Of a DNA stretch of 64,000 nucleotides, positions 26,421-35,290 are shown piece by piece. Positions within the stretch are counted from its first letter, which is position 1. Each line of letters opens with the position of its first letter. Both the position numbers and the translations under genes were made by a program. Below the pieces are notes generated by a model, which saw nothing but the letters and a program-made list of their open reading frames with translations, did not search any database and was not told the origin of the DNA. Source of the stretch: Clostridium paridis (lineage in GTDB: Bacteria > Bacillota > Clostridia > Clostridiales > Clostridiaceae); contig NZ_JAESWA010000017.1 in assembly GCF_016765615.1 (NCBI RefSeq), positions 372,001-436,000 of the forward strand, read 5' to 3'.

Positions 26421-27269
26421 CTATTCATTATAAACTTCCTTATTTCGATAGGGTAAGTAATTAGGAATTGTTGCTGCAAACTCCTTAAGTTGAATTATTT
26501 TGTTAAACTTATCAAAGTTTATCCAAGATACCCCATTAAAATCATCTACTTTGCCATCAAATTCATTTTTAAAATACCATTCACATATTACAGTATTTTC
26601 AGTAACTACAATATTTTTTATATCCCAAGCTATCACTTTTCCACGCTTATTCCAATCTCTAAACCACTTTTGAATTTCTTTAAGTCCATTATATACAGGA
26701 CCATAAGATTCAATATATATTGCTTCTTCTGCGAACACTTCTCTAAGCACACATTCATCCCTATCTATCCATGACTTAAAGTACTTCCTAACAACTTTTT
26801 CAATATCTTTTTTCTTTTCTTTATTATATTCGAATAAAATCATAGAATTATTTTCTAAAGGCTTGTACTCTCCTATCTTTACATAACCATGTTTTTCATA
26901 AAAATATTGATTTCTAAAGTTTTTATAAGGCGTATCTAAAGACCATTTCTTTATATTAGAATATTCCTTTTCTATAAACTCTAGTGCCTCTGAGCCTACT
27001 CCTTCATTATGGTACTCTGGATCAATAAAAATAGCACCTAATCTAAAGTGTTCTTTGTCTATTTCATATAATTTAAATGCACCAATTATCTTATCATCTC
27101 TTATAATTTTGTAGTACATACCATCTCGAACTTTTGATATATGCCACTCTAAAGTATCTATATTGGGTGGTATAGCTCCATATTTAATTCTATCTTCTTC
27201 AAAGGCTCTTAGCGCAATATCTTTTAGGATACTTGCATCTGATTCTAAACATTCGTCAAAAAATAACAT
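26421..27269 (-). CDS. GNAT acetyltransferase fused to a SnoaL-like domain
   Basis: A 282-aa two-domain protein. Residues about 1-150 are a GNAT N-acetyltransferase: the acetyl-CoA pyrophosphate loop reads YHNEGVGSEAL (a QxxGxG/A-type motif) after LGAIFIDPE, and NQYFYEKHGYVKIGEYKP is the typical end. Residues about 155-282 look like a SnoaL/NTF2-like cone: YFKSWIDRDECVLREVFAEEAIYIE, then YNGLKEIQKWFRDW, then WYFKNEFDGKVDDFNG. The substrate is unknown. AGGAGG precedes the ATG. A similar fusion occurs in some clostridial annotations as far as I remember; the SnoaL part may bind the acceptor. Confidence 0.78.
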   Translation of the reverse strand: MLFFDECLESDASILKDIALRAFEEDRIKYGAIPPNIDTLEWHISKVRDGMYYKIIRDDKIIGAFKLYEIDKEHFRLGAIFIDPEYHNEGVGSEALEFIEKEYSNIKKWSLDTPYKNFRNQYFYEKHGYVKIGEYKPLENNSMILFEYNKEKKKDIEKVVRKYFKSWIDRDECVLREVFAEEAIYIESYGPVYNGLKEIQKWFRDWNKRGKVIAWDIKNIVVTENTVICEWYFKNEFDGKVDDFNGVSWINFDKFNKIIQLKEFAATIPNYLPYRNKEVYNE

Positions 27270-27458
27270 TTATTACTCCTCCTAATATAGAAATTCTCTA
27301 TTTATCCTTCACATATTTTGTAATAAGTACCATATGGAAATTATATCATATCCTAATTGTAAATTTCTCATCATCTTATATTTAAAGATTGTGATATTAT
27401 ATAAAAAATGATATTCTCATATAGAAATAAAGTATCCTAGGAAACGGAGTTAATACCT

Positions 27459-28334
27459 ATGAAGAAATTCAAAAAAATATATATAGAAATTACTAATGTA
27501 TGTAATCTCTCTTGTAAGTTTTGTCCAAAAACAAATAGACCTTCAAGTTTTATGTCCCTTGAAACCTTTGATAAAATACTAAACCAAATAAAACCATATG
27601 GAGAATATATTTATTTTCATATAAAAGGTGAACCATTATTACATCCTGAGATAGATAAGTTTTTAGATTTGAGTTTTGAAAAAGGATTTAAAGTTAACAT
27701 AACCACAAATGGAACTCTTATAAATAAAGTTAAAGATAAACTGATTTCAAAACCTGCACTTAGACAAGTAAACTTTTCTCTACACAGTTTCGATGGGAAT
27801 GAAGATTCTAAAAATAAAGATGAATATATAAATAATATTATAAGTTTTGCTAAGGAAGCAAAGGAAAACAACATAATTTCAGCACTTAGATTATGGAACT
27901 TAGATGAAGATGATGAAAAAAACCTTCAGGTATTTAAGAATAGACATATACTTGAAATTTTAGAAAAAGAATTTAATTTAGATTACAAAATTCAAGATAG
28001 GATAAACCCTATTAGAGGTATCAGAATCGATGATTCAATATATTTAAATCAAGACCACGAATTTAGTTGGCCAAGTTTACAGGAAAAAGAAGATGAAGGA
28101 ATTGGTTTTTGTTATGCACTTAGAAGTCAAGTTGGTATTTTAGTTGATGGTACAGTTATACCTTGCTGTTTAGATGGAGAAGGTATCATTAATCTAGGAA
28201 ATATTAATACTGAAGTTTTTGGTGAAATTATTGAAAATGAAAGATCTAATAATTTATTTAATGGTTTTTCTAATAGAACTGCAGTAGAGGAACTATGTAG
28301 AAAATGTGGTTATCGAAAAAGATTTGGAAAGTAA
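27459..28334 (+). CDS. Radical SAM protein with SPASM-type C-terminus
   Basis: A 291-aa radical SAM enzyme. The [4Fe-4S]/SAM motif CNLSCKFC sits at residues 15-22, followed by HIKGEPLLHPEI (the GGEP-type motif, here KGEP) and TTNGTLI. Near the C-terminus, FCYALRSQVGILVDGTVIPCC and LCRKCGYRKRFGK hold the Cys of a SPASM auxiliary-cluster domain. SPASM enzymes modify peptides, tRNA or other substrates; no peptide precursor or partner lies next to it, so the substrate is open. A GGAG 9 bases upstream supports the start. It stands alone, closed by a long convergent terminator. Confidence 0.85.
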   Translation: MKKFKKIYIEITNVCNLSCKFCPKTNRPSSFMSLETFDKILNQIKPYGEYIYFHIKGEPLLHPEIDKFLDLSFEKGFKVNITTNGTLINKVKDKLISKPALRQVNFSLHSFDGNEDSKNKDEYINNIISFAKEAKENNIISALRLWNLDEDDEKNLQVFKNRHILEILEKEFNLDYKIQDRINPIRGIRIDDSIYLNQDHEFSWPSLQEKEDEGIGFCYALRSQVGILVDGTVIPCCLDGEGIINLGNINTEVFGEIIENERSNNLFNGFSNRTAVEELCRKCGYRKRFGK

Positions 28335-28340
28335 AATTCA

Positions 28341-28377
28341 TGCTAAAAAAGATGTGAACTTCACATCTTTTTTAGCA
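28341..28377. terminator. Long terminator between the radical SAM and amidohydrolase genes
   Basis: An 18-bp perfect stem (TGCTAAAAAAGATGTGAA) with a 1-base centre, overlapping the stop codon of the minus-strand gene. Confidence 0.9.
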
Positions 28378-29541
28378 TCTTTTCTCATTAGCATCATAAA
28401 CAACAATTCCATCAATTATTGTATATTTCACTTTTGATTTAATATCTAGTGGTTCCATATCATAAACTACGATATCTGCATCGTACCCTGCTTCTAATTT
28501 ACCTAATCTGTCACCACAATTTAGAATTTCTGCAGCATTTATGGTTATTGCTTTTAATGCATCTTTGTGAGATAAACCTTCCCCTTCAGCAATTGCTGCA
28601 ATTGACCTTAAACAGTCTATTGAATTATAGGGATGATCTGTTATTAATGCAGTTGTAATTCCCTCCCCAACTAATTCTACTATATTAGAATATTTTCTAG
28701 CCTTAAGTTCCATTTTTATTCTAGGTGTTAGTAATGGTCCATAGGCAATAGGTATATTTTTTTCTTTTATGTACTCCTTAATAAGATGTGCTTCTGTTCC
28801 ATGCTCAATTACCATTTTATTTATATTAAATTCTTCTGCAATTCTTATTGCTGTTACTATATCATCTGCTCTATGAGCATGAACACGAAGAGGTATCTCC
28901 CCTTTTATAACTGGGATTACAGCCTCTAATTTTATATCTCTTTCCTCTAACTTATTTGCTTCTTTACGCGCTATATAGTCTTCTGTTCTCATAAATAAAT
29001 CTCTTATTAATGCAGCTACTCCCATTCTTGTCACTGGAGCTTTTTCTTTTACACCATAAGTTGCAAGTGGATTTTCTCCCAATGCTATTTTAAACCCTAC
29101 TGGATTTTTAACTATCATTTTGTCTATAATTCTCCCATAAGTTTTTACAGCAACATTTCTTCCCCCAACAACATTGTTACTTCCAGGTCCGCTCATTACA
29201 CAAGTTACTCCAGACCTTACTGCATCTTCAAAAGACACATCTAGAGGATTTATTCCATCAATACCATTTAACTGAGGCGTAACTGACTCAGATGTTTCAT
29301 TGTTGTCTTGCCCAATTTTCCCTGTACATTCTTCTATTATTCCAAGGTGAGTATGACAATCAATAATTCCTGGTGAAACATAGGCCCCATTTAGCTCTAT
29401 AACTTCTAAGTCACTTGCAGTAGCAGTTAAATTTTCAGAAACTTGATTTATTTTTTTATCTTTTATAAGAATGTCTTTTTTCTCATAACTATCTTTTTCA
29501 AAATTATAAATTAACCCATTCTTTAACAATATATTTTTCAT
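28372..29541 (-). CDS. Amidohydrolase-superfamily metal-dependent hydrolase
   Basis: A 389-aa amidohydrolase. The metal-binding DCHTHLG (His at about 63 and 65) lies after a beta-sandwich start (LKNGLIYNF, GAYVSPGIID), with further ligands in PLRVHAHRADD, VIEHGTEAHL and LITDHPYNS, and the closing GKLEAGYDADIVVYD typical of imidazolonepropionase/dihydroorotase-like enzymes. The substrate is unknown. AAGGTG is 6 bases before the ATG at 29541, preferred over two starts further upstream. It lies 60 bases downstream of the AmmeMemoRadiSam pair on the same strand and may belong to that unit. Confidence 0.82.
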   Translation of the reverse strand: MKNILLKNGLIYNFEKDSYEKKDILIKDKKINQVSENLTATASDLEVIELNGAYVSPGIIDCHTHLGIIEECTGKIGQDNNETSESVTPQLNGIDGINPLDVSFEDAVRSGVTCVMSGPGSNNVVGGRNVAVKTYGRIIDKMIVKNPVGFKIALGENPLATYGVKEKAPVTRMGVAALIRDLFMRTEDYIARKEANKLEERDIKLEAVIPVIKGEIPLRVHAHRADDIVTAIRIAEEFNINKMVIEHGTEAHLIKEYIKEKNIPIAYGPLLTPRIKMELKARKYSNIVELVGEGITTALITDHPYNSIDCLRSIAAIAEGEGLSHKDALKAITINAAEILNCGDRLGKLEAGYDADIVVYDMEPLDIKSKVKYTIIDGIVVYDANEKRC

Positions 29542-29602
29542 TATCATCACCTTCCTCATTAATATTCATTTCTAAATAACATTAATTATCGAATTCCACA
29601 TA

Positions 29603-30457
29603 TTATATATTCCCCAAATTCACTTTATTTAAATATTTTTTAGCTAATTCCTCTGCTTTTTTCATAAAATTAATATCTGTTGGCGAGTTCTCAAGCTTAT
29701 ATCTAGGAAAATATCTTGAAAGGTGAAGTGGAATATCTGGATTAATAGAACTTAAAAACTTAGCTATTTCCTCTACTTCTTCTAAATTATCATTTTCTCC
29801 ACTTACTAATAGGGTTGTAATTTCTACATGACATTCTTTTACAGCAATTTCTATGGTCTTAAGTACAGGTTTTAAACTTCCACCACATAGGTCTTTATAG
29901 TACTTATTGCTAAAGCTCTTTAAATCTATATTCATAGCATCAACATATGGAAGTATCTCTCTGATGGGTTCTTCACTTATATATCCGTTGGTTACAATTA
30001 CTACTGATTTACTTGCATCTGTTTCTTTTAATAGTTTAGAAGTATCATACATATATTCATACCAAATGCTAGGTTCATTATATGTAAAAGCCAATCCAAT
30101 ATTATTTTTTGTAGTTACTACAGCTTCGATCAAATTTTCTGGAGGGACATAGTCACTATTAGCAACTGACTGAGATATACTATAATTTTGACAAAATTCA
30201 CAAGTAAAGTTACATCCAAAGCTCCCTACTGAAAAAATCTGAGTATTAGGTTTAAAATAGTTTAGGGGTTTCTTTTCTATAGAATCTAACGAGGCTGAAG
30301 TTATCTCCCCATAATTTAAGGTATATAATACTCCATCCTCATGTTTTCTTACATTACATTTTCCTATATGCCCATTTTCAATTACACAATTATGCGGACA
30401 CAAATAACAATGTATTTTATCATCTAACTTTTCATAAAACATGGCTTCTTTTTTCAT
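29603..30457 (-). CDS. amrS: AmmeMemoRadiSam-system radical SAM enzyme
   Basis: A 284-aa radical SAM protein with the motif CNFTCEFC at residues 82-89, preceded by a Cys-rich start (Cys 17, 20, 24 and 34 in IHCYLCPHNC and IGKCNV) as in the pyruvate-formate-lyase-activase-like AmrS family. AFTYNEPSIWYEYMYD and HLSRYFPRYKL are family motifs. The gene follows the MEMO-AMMECR1 fusion by 14 bases, the recurring AmmeMemoRadiSam partnership in anaerobes. The chemistry of the system is not established to my knowledge. GGAAGG precedes the ATG. Confidence 0.9.
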   Translation of the reverse strand: MKKEAMFYEKLDDKIHCYLCPHNCVIENGHIGKCNVRKHEDGVLYTLNYGEITSASLDSIEKKPLNYFKPNTQIFSVGSFGCNFTCEFCQNYSISQSVANSDYVPPENLIEAVVTTKNNIGLAFTYNEPSIWYEYMYDTSKLLKETDASKSVVIVTNGYISEEPIREILPYVDAMNIDLKSFSNKYYKDLCGGSLKPVLKTIEIAVKECHVEITTLLVSGENDNLEEVEEIAKFLSSINPDIPLHLSRYFPRYKLENSPTDINFMKKAEELAKKYLNKVNLGNI

Positions 30458-30471
30458 AAGTTTAAACCTTC

Positions 30472-31878
30472 CTACTCTTCTTTATGTCTAATTACCTTGA
30501 ATTTTTGTATCTCATAATCCTCATCATAATTTATTCCTGCTTTATCTAATGCAATGGCTAGCTGTTCTTCTACAGTATTCACTCCTTCTAAGTCTGGTAG
30601 CAAAAGTCCTGTTCTTCCTTTAGACTTTACAATAACTCCATATTCCTTTGGATCTAGTTCATCTATTGATGCTCTTTCTGGTTCTGTAAGAACATCTACT
30701 GAAAAATCTATATCTAATAATTCCTCTTCTTCAACTGAATAAAATCTTGGATCATTTATACCTGCAGAAATGGCGTTGCGAATTATTTCTTCTGCTATAT
30801 TAATTGTTATTGGAAATATAGTCCCTATACATCCTCTTAGTTCTCCGTGCTTTTTTAATGATACAAACACTCCTCGTTTTTTATCTTTCATTTCATCTGT
30901 AACATAATCAGGGATAATTTTTAGTTCTTTTCCAGTTTTTAAGTAGGAAGTTAAACTTTCTCTTGCAAGCTTAACATATGGATCTTTTTGATTATTTATA
31001 TTTTCATAAGCTTTATTCTTTAATTCCTCTAATTCTACTAATTTTGATGGTCCATCTGCTATAATATTAAATTTCATTATTCCATATCCAACTCCAAATG
31101 TTCCCTCATAGCTCATTAAATCGCCAATAAACTTCTTTTCATCTAAAGCTCCAAGCATGATAGCAATAGATCTTCTACCACATTCTCCTGCATTAGATAT
31201 AGTTCCTTTATCTATATCAAAAACACCATTTACATCTCCTATGTGCAAACAATGAAGTAATTCCTTATCAAATTTCTCCCCAGCAGCATCAAAACCATAA
31301 GGTCCTTCTTGCTTTAGCTTATGAGATAAATCACCACTTGCTATAAGTACACAATCTTCATTTAATTCTTCTACTGCTTTATTTATACAAATACCAAATC
31401 TATATAAATCTATATCACTTAATGCTGAATAGGTTATATGAACAAGCTTATAATCCTCATAGTACTTATTGATGAAATATAATGGAACCATAGCTCCATG
31501 ATCTAACGACACTGAGGAATTATATTTATTCAATAAAGTATTTGTAGCTATAATTGATGATATGCCTACGCTATATGCAAGTTCATAAATTTTATTTGTA
31601 AGTTCCTTATCTATTTTTAACTTCATTGAAACATCAGGCACACGAAAATTTTTAAAATTCCCTAGTATCTCCTCTACATAGCTTAATGAAATGGCATCTT
31701 GAAACATTACTCCGTGAGGAGTTATGATAATAATTGTATTGGGCTTTTTTTCAGCTATTTCTTTACCTATTTTATGAAAATTGTCGCTTGTATCACTTAT
31801 TTTCTTTTCTTCACCTTTTCCCACCTCTGGGATTACAATTGGTGGATGTGGTAATAAATATGTTCCACTTATACTCAC
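30472..31878 (-). CDS. AmmeMemoRadiSam-system fusion protein: MEMO domain + AMMECR1 domain
   Basis: A 468-aa two-domain protein. Residues about 1-275 are a MEMO/LigB-like extradiol-dioxygenase fold, with candidate metal histidines His11 (LLPHPPIV), His55 (ITPHGVM), His127 (LDHGAM) and His186 (GDLSHKL). Residues about 295-468 are an AMMECR1 domain with the hallmark HGELRGCIGTI. The separate A and B proteins of other genomes are joined here. The start is GTG behind GAGGTG, spaced 6. The stop is 14 bases from the radical SAM gene, so the two are co-transcribed. The biological role is unknown; MEMO proteins bind iron or copper. Confidence 0.9.
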   Translation of the reverse strand: MSISGTYLLPHPPIVIPEVGKGEEKKISDTSDNFHKIGKEIAEKKPNTIIIITPHGVMFQDAISLSYVEEILGNFKNFRVPDVSMKLKIDKELTNKIYELAYSVGISSIIATNTLLNKYNSSVSLDHGAMVPLYFINKYYEDYKLVHITYSALSDIDLYRFGICINKAVEELNEDCVLIASGDLSHKLKQEGPYGFDAAGEKFDKELLHCLHIGDVNGVFDIDKGTISNAGECGRRSIAIMLGALDEKKFIGDLMSYEGTFGVGYGIMKFNIIADGPSKLVELEELKNKAYENINNQKDPYVKLARESLTSYLKTGKELKIIPDYVTDEMKDKKRGVFVSLKKHGELRGCIGTIFPITINIAEEIIRNAISAGINDPRFYSVEEEELLDIDFSVDVLTEPERASIDELDPKEYGVIVKSKGRTGLLLPDLEGVNTVEEQLAIALDKAGINYDEDYEIQKFKVIRHKEE

Positions 31879-31917
31879 TCAAATCACCTCATAATTCTAT
31901 TTATTTCTCAAAATAAA

Positions 31918-31941
31918 AAGCATCACAATTAAGTGATACTT
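31918..31941 (-). terminator. Hairpin between tlp and the MEMO-AMMECR1 gene
   Basis: AAG-C-ATCAC pairs with GTGAT-A-CTT around 6 bases, followed on the minus strand by CTTTTTATTTT. It probably ends the tlp transcript. Confidence 0.55.
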
Positions 31942-31980
31942 CTTATTTTAATAGAGGTTTTATCACCTCAAAAGTAGCCT

Positions 31981-32211
31981 TTATTTATTTAAACCTATTT
32001 TCTCGTTTATTGCTTCGTCTCTTATCTCTTTTCTCATTCCATCTAAAGCTTCTTCTCTTCTTTCATTTTTAGCTGATAACACTTCTTTTGTATGTGGATC
32101 ATCAGTTCTTTCTATAGTTTCATCAGCAAGTTCACAATTTCTTATAGTATTACTAATATTATGCTGAATTCTCTCTACATTATTACTTCTATCATCAGGT
32201 TTGTTCTTCAT
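31981..32211 (-). CDS. tlp: Tlp-type small acid-soluble spore protein
   Basis: A 76-aa Tlp family protein. The diagnostic start MKNKPDDRSNNVERIQ is followed by NISNTIRNCELADETIE and a lysine/glutamate-rich helix (AKNERREEALDGMRKEI). Tlp proteins are made in the forespore and stored with DNA-binding SASPs until outgrowth. AAGGAGG with an 8-base spacer fixes the ATG at 32211; an 18-codon longer frame has no site. A forespore (sigma G) promoter is expected, but I could not identify one with confidence. The length is typical. Confidence 0.92.
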   Translation of the reverse strand: MKNKPDDRSNNVERIQHNISNTIRNCELADETIERTDDPHTKEVLSAKNERREEALDGMRKEIRDEAINEKIGLNK

Positions 32212-32385
32212 AATTACGTTCCTCCTTGGTTTAAAATTATATGAAGAGTCTCTAAACAACTTCACTTTTATTTTGTCTAGAAAAATATTAATTATGCTAC
32301 TAAAAACATGCTTACATTAGTATCCATTGGATATTTTCATATATAGTGATAAAATTAATTATTATATTTTGTGGAGGAAAAAATC

Positions 32386-33462
32386 TTGAATTTAAAAGAA
32401 AAAATAAAAGAACTTCCTTCTACTCCTGGCGTATATCTTATGAAGGATTCTTTAAATAATATAATTTATGTTGGTAAATCTAAAAACTTAAAAAGCAGAG
32501 TTGGATCATATTTTCAAAATTCAAAGTCTCATTCACCAAAAGTTATAAAATTAGTTCAAAACTTGAAAGATTTTGATTATATTCTTACTGATACAGAGTT
32601 TGAGGCTTTTCTGCTTGAATGTAAACTTATTAAGGAAATTAAACCTAGATATAATAGATTAATGAAAAGTCCAAATTCTTATTCATATATAAAAATAAAT
32701 ATTAATGATAAATACCCTAATCTAGAACTTTCTCAAAGCATTACTACAGATGATGGAAATATTTATTTTGGGCCTTACAAAAATAAAAATACCCTTGAAA
32801 AAGGAATTAAAAATCTAAAGGATTTTTATAAAATACAATGCACTAATAATTCAAGAAAAGGCTCTTCTTGTTTAAATTATTCCTTAGGCTTATGTATGGG
32901 AATGTGTCAAAATAAACTTCCAAGGGAAGAATATATGATTACAATTAACAAAATTATTAATCTTCTAAATAATGAAGATAAAAGTATTCTTTATGAAGTA
33001 GAGTCTATGATGAACATTGCTGCCACAAATTTTGATTTTGAGAATGCCGCAAAATATAGAGATTATCTAACTTCTGTTAATTATCTAATAAATAAAGTTA
33101 AAGTTATTGAATATACAAAAGAAAATAAAAATATTGTTTTACTTGAACCATTAAATAATGAAGAAGTCAAAATCTTTCTCATAAGTGGAACTGAAATATT
33201 GTATAGCTATATTGATAAATTAGATAATCTTCAAGAATTAAAATTAAGCATAAAAACTTATATTAATACTTATTTCAGCTCTGAAATACTAAACTCTTCA
33301 ATACAAATTGGACGAGATGAAATTGATCAGACTGAAATCATTTATTCATATGTAAAAAATAAATCTAATAACTGCAGATTCTTTGTTGTTACTGAATCTT
33401 TATTAAGAACTAATAGTTTGCTAAAAGGCGGTTTAATTGATAAATTACTTTTAACTTTATAA
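32386..33462 (+). CDS. Short UvrC-like GIY-YIG nuclease (Cho-like) with a UVR domain
   Basis: A 358-aa protein matching the N-terminal half of UvrC. The GIY-YIG domain is at residues about 8-90 (TPGVYLMKDSLNNIIYVGKS, the catalytic Arg in LKSRVGSYF, the Glu in TEFEAFLLE). A Cys-containing region (SCLNYSLGLCMGMCQNK) follows, then the UvrB-binding UVR motif (ATNFDFENAAKYRDYL) near 205-230, then about 120 residues of divergent sequence. The RNase H-like endonuclease and helix-hairpin-helix domains of full UvrC are absent, so only the 3' incision would be possible, as for E. coli Cho. The TTG start has GGAGG 8 bases before it. Confidence 0.82.
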   Translation: MNLKEKIKELPSTPGVYLMKDSLNNIIYVGKSKNLKSRVGSYFQNSKSHSPKVIKLVQNLKDFDYILTDTEFEAFLLECKLIKEIKPRYNRLMKSPNSYSYIKININDKYPNLELSQSITTDDGNIYFGPYKNKNTLEKGIKNLKDFYKIQCTNNSRKGSSCLNYSLGLCMGMCQNKLPREEYMITINKIINLLNNEDKSILYEVESMMNIAATNFDFENAAKYRDYLTSVNYLINKVKVIEYTKENKNIVLLEPLNNEEVKIFLISGTEILYSYIDKLDNLQELKLSIKTYINTYFSSEILNSSIQIGRDEIDQTEIIYSYVKNKSNNCRFFVVTESLLRTNSLLKGGLIDKLLLTL

Positions 33463-33496
33463 TAATCATATTAATTTAAATAAACTCATATTAAAA

Positions 33497-33528
33497 AAAT
33501 CAGGTAGTATTCAAATACTACCTGATTT
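33497..33528. terminator. Terminator between the UvrC-like and DMT permease genes
   Basis: A 14-bp perfect stem (AAATCAGGTAGTAT) with a 4-base loop between convergent genes. Confidence 0.85.
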
Positions 33529-33540
33529 CTATATCATTAA

Positions 33541-34452
33541 TTAATTAGCTTTTGCTTTAAAATAGTTTGTCCCCCAAACTCCTAGAAGAATCATTGTTGA
33601 TCCCATAACATGATATAAATGAAAACTTTCATGTAAAAATACTACTCCAGCAACTATTGATACAATTGTTGAAATATTAGCAAATACTGAAGACCTTGAG
33701 GCTTCTAACTTAGAAAGTGTAAAATTGATTAAAAAATAAGCTATTATTGATGATAAAATTCCAAGGTATAAAACTGAAGTAATAAAGGTTGTACTACTTA
33801 AAGGTTTAAAATACTCTGAGATATTTTTATTAATTAAATGATTAATAATTGAAATTCCATTAAAACATATTGCACCTAAGAACATCATGAAGTAAGTAAC
33901 CTCAAAAGGAGTGAAATGTCTAGAAATTCTCCTAGCAATTATATTAAAGAAGGCAGCAGAGAACACTGCTCCTGCTAATAATAATACTCCTAAAAGTGAA
34001 CTTCCTGAATCATTAGAACTATCCATTAATATTATTAAAATAACTCCTGATACGGATATTATTATACTAATTCCTTGTTTTAAAGTTGGTTTTTCATCTA
34101 GTATATATACGGCTAGGATTGTTACTACTATTGGAATTAATGCTATCATAAGCCCACCTAAGGAAGTGGACGTCCTTTGAATTCCATAAGTTTCAAAGAT
34201 AAAATAAATGATTGGCTCAATAAAAGCAAGAATGACAAGCCACTTTAAAGGTTTATTTCTATAATCAACCTTTATTATCTTAAATATTATTAGTACAGTC
34301 ATAACAAGAAACGCTGCTAAAAATCTAAAGGAAAGCAATGCAAACGGGTCAGCAACACTCAAAGCTTTTTTTGAAAATAAAAAGCTAAGTCCAAATATAA
34401 AGTTAGTAATTACAGCAGTAATGTAGGGTATAATGGTAGATTTATTTTTCAT
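33541..34452 (-). CDS. EamA/DMT-superfamily transporter
   Basis: A 303-aa, ten-helix permease with two EamA repeats, one opening at YITAVITNFIFGLSFLFSKK and the second at LLGVLLLAGAVFSAAFFNII. The short loops and the end-of-helix glycines (LGILSSIIAYFLINF) fit drug/metabolite exporters such as RhaT or YdcZ relatives. The substrate is unknown. AAAGGA lies 6 bases before the ATG. The gene is monocistronic, closed by a shared terminator downstream. Confidence 0.85.
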   Translation of the reverse strand: MKNKSTIIPYITAVITNFIFGLSFLFSKKALSVADPFALLSFRFLAAFLVMTVLIIFKIIKVDYRNKPLKWLVILAFIEPIIYFIFETYGIQRTSTSLGGLMIALIPIVVTILAVYILDEKPTLKQGISIIISVSGVILIILMDSSNDSGSSLLGVLLLAGAVFSAAFFNIIARRISRHFTPFEVTYFMMFLGAICFNGISIINHLINKNISEYFKPLSSTTFITSVLYLGILSSIIAYFLINFTLSKLEASRSSVFANISTIVSIVAGVVFLHESFHLYHVMGSTMILLGVWGTNYFKAKAN

Positions 34453-34521
34453 TTTATCAGTCCTTTTCTTAAGTTAGTCTATATAATTGTTAAAACAATT
34501 TACATTAATAAAAGTAAAAAA

Positions 34522-34565
34522 GTCGCTATAGAATATAGTTCTCCGACAGGAACTAATATAGCGAC
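34522..34565 (-). terminator. Nested hairpin terminator after the DJ-1/PfpI gene
   Basis: Outer arms GTCGCTATA/TATAGCGAC enclose an inner TAGTTC/GAACTA pair, and TTTTTT follows on the minus strand. It is about 84 bases beyond the gene. The remaining gap up to 34648 holds no gene that I can see. Confidence 0.75.
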
Positions 34566-34648
34566 CTATAATAAACACAATAATTATCACTAAAAATGAG
34601 TATACTACATTGTCTAGGAATGCTCAATACTATTCATATATTTTACTT

Positions 34649-35254
34649 TTAATTATATAACCTTGAAAAAGGATCATTTTCTCTATCTTCATTCCAAAAA
34701 TACTCTATTCTCTTACTAATATCTAAAGCTTTATCTTTCGAAAAAATGTCTTCAATGAATCCTAATGCTAAGTCCATTCCTGCTGATACTCCAGCTGAAG
34801 AATATATGTTTTCATCCTTTACCCATCTAGCTTGTTTGATCCACAATACTTTTTCATTTTGCTCTGTTACCCAGTTAAATGCCTTTTTATTAGTTGTTGC
34901 TTTTCTATTATTAAGTAGTTCTGTCTTTGCAAGAAGAGCTGTTCCAGTACACACAGTCAATACATATTTAGCCTTAGAGGCAATATCATTAATTAATTTT
35001 ATAAATTCCTTATCATTAACTTTTTCTCTTGTTCCCGCTCCTCCTGGAATAAATAATATTTCCTCCACTGATAAATCTTCTTTATAAGTATTAGTTTCAA
35101 CTCTTACCCCATGACTATTTGAAATAATTCCTCCATTAAGAGATATAAAATTAAGCTTAATTGCTTCTGGTATTTTCCCAAATATCTCAACTGGCCCAAA
35201 GACATCTAAGGTTTCAAATTCATCAAACATTAATATATTCATTCTAAATCTCAC
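34649..35254 (-). CDS. DJ-1/PfpI-family protein
   Basis: A 201-aa DJ-1/PfpI-fold protein. The nucleophile Cys (about 102) is in the elbow motif [13 protein letters not shown], and the Glu/Asp environment comes from [16 protein letters not shown]. The late [14 protein letters not shown] segment is typical of the isonitrile hydratase/AraC-associated GATase1 class rather than glyoxalase III DJ-1. The substrate is unknown. The start is GTG with AAGGAG 8 bases before it; an alternative GTG three codons earlier is too close to the site and an ATG four codons later is too far. It is upstream of a nested terminator and follows an acyltransferase gene by 36 bases on the same strand. Confidence 0.82.
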   Translation of the reverse strand: MRFRMNILMFDEFETLDVFGPVEIFGKIPEAIKLNFISLNGGIISNSHGVRVETNTYKEDLSVEEILFIPGGAGTREKVNDKEFIKLINDIASKAKYVLTVCTGTALLAKTELLNNRKATTNKKAFNWVTEQNEKVLWIKQARWVKDENIYSSAGVSAGMDLALGFIEDIFSKDKALDISKRIEYFWNEDRENDPFSRLYN

Positions 35255-35290
35255 TTTTATCACTCCTTTAGCTTAAGTAAATAATAAATT

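Noticed and set aside
30472-31878. A classical extradiol ring-cleavage dioxygenase
   Set aside because: The MEMO half has the LigB fold and histidines, but the fused AMMECR1 domain and the adjacent radical SAM gene mark it as AmmeMemoRadiSam.
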